Shown: piece after piece, positions 56,701-64,000 of the stretch | How the letters are laid out: every line of letters starts with the position of its first letter | How positions within the stretch are numbered: position 1 is the first letter of the stretch | Made by a program: the position numbers and the translations under genes | Source: Mya arenaria | Taxonomy: Eukaryota; Mollusca; Bivalvia; Myida; Myidae | DNA: 64,000 nucleotides | Direction of reading: 5' to 3' | Assembly: GCF_026914265.1 (NCBI RefSeq) | Contig: NC_069125.1 | Span: forward strand, 7,460,117-7,524,116 | Notes under the pieces: generated by a model | Seen by the model: the letters and a program-made list of their open reading frames with translations, nothing else | Databases searched by the model: none | Told to the model about the DNA's origin: nothing

Positions 56701-59700
56701 TGTCGCCATTTGCGACAAAATCGCAAAAGTGGCGACAACTTTTCAAATTTGGCGAATTTATGGCGACAACGATTTTTTTCTAAAATATTTTCTTAAAATG
56801 ACGTAAGTGGTGACCATGCGGCCTGCATGATAATCGAATCTGTCACTGTCATAAATCAAGCGCATCTGCTGGTGCGACAACAAAAATTAATCCGATAATT
56901 AGGGCAAGCAGTCACGGCCCAGTCAACACCTCGCTAATTATTGCAGAATTTTATTGCTTTCACGGATAAACAATGACATCCTTTAACTGTTATGTCTCTT
57001 ATTAGCAAACAATTTTAATATTTAGCTCAACAGCCTTGTTGTTGCGTAATTATCGTGTTAGTTTTAAATATGCAAATCGTAGAATTTTATGTTGTCGGAA
57101 AGTCACGTGATATGCAAATTTCGTAATGACGTTTACGCGCTAAAAATAGACTTGCTTTCGGTTTTGTCGCAATTTGTAATTGCTATAAATGCAGCATTCT
57201 AAGAGTTCAAAAAGTGTCAAAAAGATTAACAGAAATCAAATAAATAGGATTAAACCCCATTTGATAAGGCTTCTAATATGTTGGCTGGAGTAAAGAGTAG
57301 GTAGACAAATTTCTATTAGGAAAGTTATGGCCCTAGTTTGACAATGTATATTTCTTTGAGTTTCCATTTATTTTAAATTTATCTCATAATTTCACAAATG
57401 TATTCTTTTATTGTATGCAGGCATTAGACTGAAATCAACATATTGATGTTTATGTCACATTTTTTGCAATATTTTTTTATTTATATACTAGTCCATATAC
57501 AATGAATTTTGTCAACAGAATAACAATTTGCTATTAATATCTTGTGCTTCATGTACAACAAAATGTTATGATTTGCACGACAATGTGCTAATTAAATGCA
57601 ATTTAAGGCTCTTAAAATGCTTAAACCCCATGAGCTTCAGGGGGCTTCGCCCCCTTGGCCCCCACAAGGGCGCTGCCCTGGACCCGTAAGGGGGCCTATC
57701 GCGGCCCCCTTAACCCCCCGCGAAAAAGTGGCGACAACTTTTTAGAACCCAGGGGGAACCCTGATAATACTGGGAATTGGTTATAGAATGATGACCTTGT
57801 CTCATGACCATTGTGAAGATCATATAATACTGGTAATTTGTTATGGAATGATGACCTTAACTCATTACTTTTATGAAGATCATACAATACTAGGAATTGG
57901 TTATGGAATGATGACCTTGCTCCTGACCTTTGTCAGATTTATTTCCAATTCAAATAATGATTCGTTAGATTATAAAAAGTTAAAGTACATCATGTTGTAA
58001 GAATCATTTTCATCCATCAGGAATGTTGCCTTGTTTGTAAACATATGGAGCCTAATTTTTAATTATATAAATAATCAGCAATCTTGCAAAGCAAAATAAT
58101 ATCTACATACTAGACCAACGGGGTGGTTCTGATGTTCATCCTTCCCAGGTAGTGTGAAGAGGAACGCCTTCTTCCAAACAGCACTGCCATGTTGTATAGC
58201 CATCCTTAAGCGTTTCTTTTGATTTTCCTTAGTTGCTTGAGAGTCATCACTTGCCTAAATAGTCATAATATTTTTATATGGCTGCCAATTTAGTGTACAA
58301 ATACATTTAATGATGTCAAACTCAATGAAATTGTTTAAGAGCTATGTACATGTACATAAAGGATTAAGATATAGTTATTGGAGGGTGTTGCACTCTTGGT
58401 TTTTTGAAAGCCTGATGAATGAGAATGCTTTAAATTAAATGGGATGTACTCTGTAAGATGAAATAGCCAAAAAAAAGAAAATTGTCAAAAACTGACATAA
58501 ACTTGGTAATGATGTGTACATTGCGTTGAAACTTACTTACTGAACACAAGTTTACAATTTATTTATTTTTCACAGTTTTTTTCGAATTTTTCCATTAAGA
58601 AAGATTACTAGGTATGTCTACCTAGTAGAATTCATTTCTTATGCATGATTGGCTAGTTGATTTTATCATGTGATATTACAAAGTTAGGTGTTAAGCTTAA
58701 ATATTCCAACTGTTTAGGGTAAGCCTTCGTAGCACAGTGAATACAACACTGGACTGCAATTTTGGCGACAGCAGTTCGAACCCGGTCTCCGACTCTATAT
58801 TTTTTTACATTCTGGTATTTCTTTTACAATTGTGATATCAAAGAGTAAAACATTTTATTAAATAGTTGTCCAGAGATTTGATACAGAATTTTTTTTATGG
58901 TGCCAATCTTGTGTACAGTCCCTTTAAAGCTGCACTCACACAGATTTACCATTTTTACAACTTTTTTTATTTTTTGTCTTGGAAAGAGCAATTTTTTGCG
59001 TAAATATCTGCAAACCAAAAATTCAGATCGTAGATTTTCTGATTTCGTTTGAATAATAAATGTTTTATAGCCTAAACCGTTACTAATGGTTTAAGAAAAA
59101 TGCATAAACATCAATTTTTGAACTTAAAAATACAAAAATCTGCGATCTATTTTTTTGCCAGCCATCTTATTTAGCTAGTTTCCATGGATTTTCGCAAAAG
59201 TTGGCTCGTACCAAGACAAAAAATAGAAATGTTGTAAAAGCATTCAATCTGTGAGAGTGCAGCTTTAAATAAAACCCCTCATTTTTGACAATAGGGAAAA
59301 TATCAGCTACCAGGAATACAAATAAAGATGCAATACTCAAGATTTAAACTAAAATTTTACCTTACCAAATGTTCATGAAAGTAGTTTAAAAGCAATATAA
59401 TATGTTCCTGCTTTAGTGATACAACTAATCAACCAAAGCTTAAAAAACAAATACTAATAAAATTCCTTGTTGTTACCTCAAACTTTGGGAAAAGAGCAAC
59501 TTCTCTGATGTCTATAAGTGCAGGACAGTCTAACTTTTTTGTGGGTTTGATTATTACCCTTGACTTGACATCTTTTCCTTGGCTTGCCTCTAACTGCTTC
59601 ATTCTCTAAAATAAACAAGTATATAACATCATGAAATACTCATCAATGGAGTATGTTAAGTTCTGTGTTTTTTATTTACCATTATAAACCAAAAGAAACT

Positions 59701-61114
59701 GAAAGTCTTTGTAAACAGTTTCAAAGGGGCTAGGCACCAGATTTACATGGGTTGGCGACCACATAATTATATTCCAGAATAGTATGTTTATCTGTACTCA
59801 TAAACAGATTTGATTTAAACTGGCAAACCGTTATGCACTTTTAATTATAGAAAAACAGATGCGACAGCAGTATGTATTATCTGCCACCTACTAGCTTGCA
59901 TTGCATTTTCTAGACTTGTTTTGAGGAATTTTTGGACCATCTGGTGTCTAGTCCCTTTAATGGTACACCCTTGAGAGTATTCACTTACTTGTTTTCCTTA
60001 TCTTTTTCAACGCAAATCTTTAACATTTGGTAAGTGTTATATAAATAGGTGACCGTGTGCAGACGGTAAATTTTAACTGTCACAAAACGTATTACCGTAA
60101 ACTAAAATATGGTTTTTAAAGTACATAATAATAGCAAACATTTTATTGTAAATCATACTAATTACAAGTGTACTAACAAGTAAATGTGTTCCATAAGTAT
60201 TTGTAAACTATATAAAAAATGAAACACATAAACAATCTAATGTATAACAATATAATATATTGGAAATTTTACCAAAATTTCATTCCTCCTAGCTCTTTTT
60301 CGATTGTGATTCTTTCCTAGATGGCACATAATTCTCTTCCGTCCTTGATTAATGAATGGCATTCTTCCTTCCCAAAGGATTTTAAACGATTTGCCTGGGA
60401 TCCATGCATCTGATTAAACACACACATAGTTATAATATATATACATTGGCATAAGTATAGTAAACAGGCTTGTAATCTTGTTATTTGAACAAGCCCAGAT
60501 TAAAATGGACAAACCTGAAAATCTCAAACCCTGAGATGTGCGAAAAACACTACCAGGACTGAGTAAATCTTAACAACCATAAGGAACATATTACAGTTCA
60601 AAACGATGGATATTTTTGTTTTATTTGATGAAACAAACAGATGGAAATTTATTGAAGTTGAACATTTTCTGAAACTTGATTATATTCTGAGGAGAATGCA
60701 AGATGTTTAGAGACAATTGGTCAAAAATAAGTTAAAAACCAAAAAGGATAAAATATCAAAAACAATGATGCTTATGTAGAATACAATTTTTAATTTGAAA
60801 GAAAGGTGCAGAAAACCAGATGATAGTAGATAACAGAAAATCTTTTAGCACTCACCAATCAAAATATTCTTTTCTTTTCAGTTATTAAAACAGCAAGTAT
60901 TTTCATTTGACCCTTAGTGTACGCCATACCATTATGCTCAAAATCATACACTTATGTTTATTTGCAAAATTACGGATTCTTGCTAATAACTACCCCATTT
61001 GCCGAAATCCTTCGTCGATGAACTGGCTGCATAGCGCGTTCCGGTGGCAAGTTCATGTTCGAGTATCGCTGCATTTACTTCTTCTTCGGTTGACAAACAC
61101 AATCTGGATGCCAT
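50785..61114 (-). CDS. CARF-like (ALS2CR8-domain) transcription factor with C2H2 zinc fingers and coiled coil
   Basis: Eleven exons, all with GT/AG borders and matching phases: 61114-60994, 60409-60273, 59605-59477, 58254-58111, 56362-56033, 54819-54627, 54123-53933, 53329-53206, 52684-52524, 51742-51509, 51429-50785, giving 802 residues. Residues about 40-250 match the ALS2CR8 DNA-binding region of calcium-responsive transcription factor: RMPFINQGRKR, LDCPALIDIREVALFPKFE, then LIQKIYEICSQGI and KRFFPDGKIVRNHIKR. An acidic linker (HDHQDDDVGDDDTGAG) follows, then finger-like CPFC...HYRVKH and a classical C2H2 finger CYKC...HYKTH. Next are a coiled coil (LRIQQLQDKVSELERQ) and a C-terminal basic KKPRTRLIRK that may be a nuclear signal. 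Vertebrate CARF binds calcium-response elements in neuronal promoters; that role here is inference. Confidence 0.85.
52106..52420. repeat. Dispersed repeat with internal duplication, CARF-like intron 9
   Basis: CAAGTTTCATCG, GATACAATCAAA, CTGAAGGCTGTATCAT and TTGTTTACAGG recur in two blocks about 165 bp apart, ending in TTTCTGGCCTTTGGCC. Noncoding. Confidence 0.6.
52990..53170 (+). repeat. Dispersed repeat, second copy of the 19905-20060 family
   Basis: AAATTAGCACAAGCCCGCAA, CACTGGTAAAATGT, CAAATTCTGAAT and CCAAAAGTCTAAT are in the same order as in the Cys-rich gene intron copy. Confidence 0.5.
54841..54965. mobile_element. Small foldback element next to the exon 6 acceptor
   Basis: Diverged inverse ends GACGAAGCGAACCACTTC and its partner ending GGTTCACTTCGTC, with AAGTGAACCA-type phrases repeated on both strands throughout. 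It lies 21 bp upstream (minus strand) of the exon 6 boundary, inside the expected branch-point region. Confidence 0.65.
56394..57941 (+). repeat. 60-bp minisatellite in CARF-like intron 4, split by a transposon
   Basis: About eight units share TGACCTTGCTC, TGAAGATCATATAATA and CTGGGAATTGGTTATAGAAT, starting near 56394, 56460, 56520, 56580, 56639, 57791, 57851 and 57911. The fifth unit is interrupted by the insertion at 56676-57763. Confidence 0.85.
56676..57763. mobile_element. Non-autonomous hAT-like element with 5-bp target duplication
   Basis: The inverted ends start CAGGGTTCCC. GTGGCGACAACTTTT lies near both ends in inverted orientation. ATAAT sits immediately outside each end, and the interrupted minisatellite unit shows the empty site directly. 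A GC-rich block near the right end (GGGGGCTTCGCCCCC and relatives, about 57640-57715) is typical of hAT sub-termini. No transposase frame. Confidence 0.85.
58722..58806 (+). repeat. tRNA-derived SINE
   Basis: A-box-like TAGCACAGTGAATA and B box GTTCGAACCC at tRNA spacing, followed by a T-run that could end pol III transcription. Located in CARF-like intron 3. Confidence 0.6.
58924..59268. mobile_element. TTAA-flanked MITE, copy 2
   Basis: Same inverted ends and interior (GTCTTGGAAAGAGCAA, AAACCGTTACTAA, CATGGATTTTCGCAAAA) as 16954-17316, with TTAA on both sides. Confidence 0.85.
59721..59960. mobile_element. Short MITE in CARF-like intron 2
   Basis: Inverted ends AAAGGGGCTAGGCACCAGAT (left) and its inverse with two changes (right, ending near 59958). 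TCAA and TTAA flanks suggest a worn TTAA duplication. No coding capacity. Confidence 0.7.
60730..60900. repeat. Fragment related to the foldback at 37121-38286
   Basis: Shares AATTTGAAAGAAA, TTTTAGCA(C/T)TCACCAATCA and a following CAG(C/T)T-rich phrase with the right arm of that element. Only one arm is recognised. Confidence 0.45.
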
Positions 61115-62821
61115 ATTGTCGACCACAGATCTCGTGACGTAACACACATCTAGATCGCGGAGCAGTTTGACTAAAATACGAAAATATGTTCTAACATTCG
61201 CGAAAATAAGATTTTTAACTAAAAAAAGAAAATAAAGTTTATTTTCGTATTTCTTTTGTTTAGAAAAGTTTGTTATGAATGGATTTCTTGATAAGTTAAA
61301 AAAAAATATATCAATTTATAAATAAAGATAATGCTAATCAAGCTAATAAGATTATCATCGTTTGTTAATAAAAGAGAGCTATACTGCCCAGTATTTATAA
61401 AAGTTTTCATTTCGAAAAAATATGTAAATTAATAACATAATTTATTAAAGTTGTATTATAATTTCGACATTCTTTTTTAAATGAACTTTATATATATACG
61501 TAATAATAATATATGAAACAGAGCATTCTATATATAACAGTAATCAGATTATTGGTATCACAGGAGTAAGGTAAAGTTTAGCTCAAAACTTGCCCAAGTT
61601 GGGCCTTGGTGGGTCACGGTGCTCTGATAAGATTGTTCTATATTTTAAGTGATTTTATCAAATTTTATTTACAAATTTAAAGAAATAAAATTCCACACTA
61701 AAAGAAAGAAAGTTTGCTTCCATTAACTATTCTGAATATTGAAGTATTTGTTGCAGAGCACACTTTTGACCATTAGTGCTAAAATGGAGGTGGAAAATAT
61801 ATGACGACCGGACAAAATGTCATTACCGCAACATATTTCAAAGTACGAAATATTCCCAGATTTTAAAATAAAATGTCCATTTTTTCTTATTGTTATGAAG
61901 CTAATGAGCGTAATTTGTTGTACGCAATGACGAATATGTCCAATGGTGTCATAAATATGCTTTGATAATTAACTCAATTGCGATTATTCAGAAACAAACA
62001 AATTTGATGTATGAAAGTAGTCGATATTAATGATTTGCTGAACATATGTCATTTGATCGTTCAGTTATAATCGTCTTTTCATATGAATAACGTGTTTGCT
62101 AATAGAATAAGTTTAAAACAGTTTTCATTTCTGAAGGTAAATAATAAAAACACACTGTTTCGGTAATGACTCAATGTTGCGGTAATGACGTCACTAGTTG
62201 CGGTAATGACAAACTAGATTTGTATACAACTCATTTTATTAGAATGACGTATTCTTGATAATAATGCATTATAAGGACGTCCATATTCATGTTATAAGTT
62301 TATACATTTCTTATCTATATAAACAATCCCATAAAGGTTGGTTTTGATACCAATCAACACGCACACACATAACTCGTAAATGGTACATCTAACAATATTT
62401 CATTAACAAGAGCGCCGCAAAACGCCAACGCCTGTCCATTTATTTAAGTCGAAACAGACATAACTAAATCATTTTTAAAGTCTTAGTTACGCCTTTGCTG
62501 AACACATGCAAATGGTCTCCTATAACGTGTATTCCAAGTTCCATTTTGATATCGTAATTGTATTAATTATGGCTGTCGGTTTAAGATTTTGCATGAGGAC
62601 GAGCTACCGCCGCCGAGAGTATCAAAATTCCTCGAAAAAAAAACAGATGGGGAAAATCAGTTAAATCATCTATAACAATAACGATTTGCCCCTCTAGCTC
62701 TACATGCAGTATATACAATAAAGTAAGTCATTGTGTGACAAATATTGCATTAAAACAATCAAAACATGAATAGAACAGCAAATTAATAACTAGTTTACAG
62801 TTCAACCAATGGGATAACACG
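61115..62821. other. Intergenic, upstream of the CARF-like gene
   Basis: The CARF-like promoter should lie here. Three copies of CGGTAATGAC at 62160-62210, two of them in TTGCGGTAATGAC, surround a CRE-like TGACGTCA. An exact inverse of GTTGCGGTAATGACA lies at 61819-61833. No gene seen. Confidence 0.45.
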
Positions 62822-64000
62822 TTATAAAGCCTTCTTTCCCGCTTCATCAAGCCCCATTTTCTCGAGGATGCGTTTCCACATACAAGAGTCAATGTGGCGG
62901 TGTCGCTTTGTGACCAATGCCGGTTCCTCTTCAAGTAGGGTTATAAGCTTTTCATTGCCGTACCACAGGCGGTCTTCGACGAGTGGCCAAAAGAAACGAT
63001 TAGGACCTATTCTACACATGGCCGTGACCTCTACTGTGTCTTCGTCGACATCCATAATGAGGCCTGGATATGGAAGCCCCTCATAATCAACCACACAGTA
63101 GGAACCAATCAGCGAATCACTCAATACTAGTGGCCGGAACGGATCGTTCGTACTCTATAATGAATTTAATATACATGATATACATTTTCAAGCCATACAA
63201 GAAAACGATAGCCATATAAATCACCGTTAGGATATCGTTGTTTGCCTGTAATGGTTTTACACATTGAAACTGCAGATGAAACAGCATCAACATTGCGAGA
63301 ATAATTGGTTCAAAATCGTAAAATAGTCTGAACTGTTAAGACATATAACTTTACATGTATGCATATTATGTTAAATGTATTTTGCAGCGTTAAAATATAC
63401 ATTCGTTTAGCCGATGTAAAGCGTTGATATATTAAGCTACACTACAAATTATAATCAAACCTGGATGAAATCGTCGGCAACAACATCGGCAGAACTGCCA
63501 CCGCTGGAGCCCCCAGGATTCTCCTGAAATTGATATTCACTAAATTATTACTTGATTATTTCTTTCATTTTATATATATCGTAACAAACTTTAGGGTAAA
63601 ATGTGTGACACTTACATGAGACACGTTCTTGCTCATACAAGTCAGAACTGGCGAGTAGCATTCGCAGTCTTTGAAGCAGAAGCAGCTCAGTGGTCTGGAA
63701 CTTATCAGCCCTCTATTGACAACCGTAGCCTGTGGAAAGTAATGTGCAGCATAGTAATGACAGTATATTTTTGCCAATTTAAGTCGATTTATTACTTAAG
63801 GTATCCGACGCGCAAATTACGTTGTTCTTTTGTTTGGCCATTGTCCGTAATGTTAACTTTTTATGCATGGTGATCCCATATCATTATTTATGTATACATG
63901 TAGATAAACCTTTATCATTTCATGTACCTGGTGCATTTTCATAGTTTCAGGCACTGCTGGTATTGTCACATTGGCGATTTGCCTTTCGTAGTTTGCCACT
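62822..64000 (-). CDS. Unrecognised protein, last four exons (5' part beyond the window)
   Basis: Exons 64000-63928 (partial), 63729-63616, 63523-63461 and 63154-62822 join in phase with GT/AG borders and end in TAA. The encoded C-terminus has a short conserved-looking TIPAVPETMKMHQ, a Cys-rich SCFCFKDCECYSP (possible metal-binding knuckle), a Gly/Ser-rich linker, and a compact final domain, SYCVVDYEGLPYPGLIMDVD then NRFFWPLVEDRLWYG. That domain has the look of a small Tudor/SH3-like barrel seen in other uncharacterised invertebrate proteins. I do not recognise the family, and whether it is host or transposon-derived cannot be told from this end. Confidence 0.65.

Noticed and set aside
60907-61137. 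Forward frame over the CARF-like first exon
   Set aside because: Antisense shadow; the minus strand has start, donor and phase agreement.

Overview
The window looks like nuclear DNA of a mollusc, most likely a bivalve. This is inferred from AT-rich sequence, small exons in long introns with GT/AG borders, animal-only gene families, many short inverted-repeat transposons, and the TGACCTTGACC-type and tRNA-headed repeats familiar from bivalve genomes. There are no bacterial operons. No species name can be justified from the sequence alone.

Layout. 1-3.6 kb: two pieces of a minus-strand Ty3/Gypsy-class integrase-like gene, running off the left edge. 4.3-10.2 kb: two decayed LINEs; the larger is a CR1/L2-like element carrying a 2A-like NPGP motif and a PHD finger. 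11.0-13.2 kb: a terminal-inverted-repeat element with a shortened hAT transposon nested inside. 13.8-29.6 kb (+): a large gene I do not recognise. It encodes a membrane-anchored, extremely cysteine-rich protein and has three alternative 3'-terminal exons in the same reading phase, the longest adding about 900 residues with a second hydrophobic segment and a tail full of tyrosine and 14-3-3-type motifs. 30.5-33.2 kb: minisatellite, two MITEs at overlapping target sites, and a perfect hairpin.

34.4-38.4 kb (-): a complete four-exon CYYR1/Shisa-like membrane adaptor gene. 39.7-46.3 kb (+): a complete seven-exon INO80E gene (INO80 chromatin-remodelling subunit) with a mariner in intron 5. 46.9-49.4 kb: a SINE and a 22-bp minisatellite of about 80 copies. 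50.8-61.1 kb (-): a complete eleven-exon gene for a CARF-like (ALS2CR8-domain) transcription factor with C2H2 fingers and a coiled coil, its introns holding several DNA transposons. 62.8-64 kb (-): the last four exons of an unrecognised gene, cut by the right edge.

The host genes do not form an obvious pathway. Two are nuclear (INO80E, CARF-like) and two encode small membrane adaptors or anchors (Cys-rich gene, CYYR1-like). CYYR1-like and INO80E are divergent, with about 1.4 kb between their start codons. Exon models come from reading frames, splice consensus and phase agreement, with no transcript evidence.
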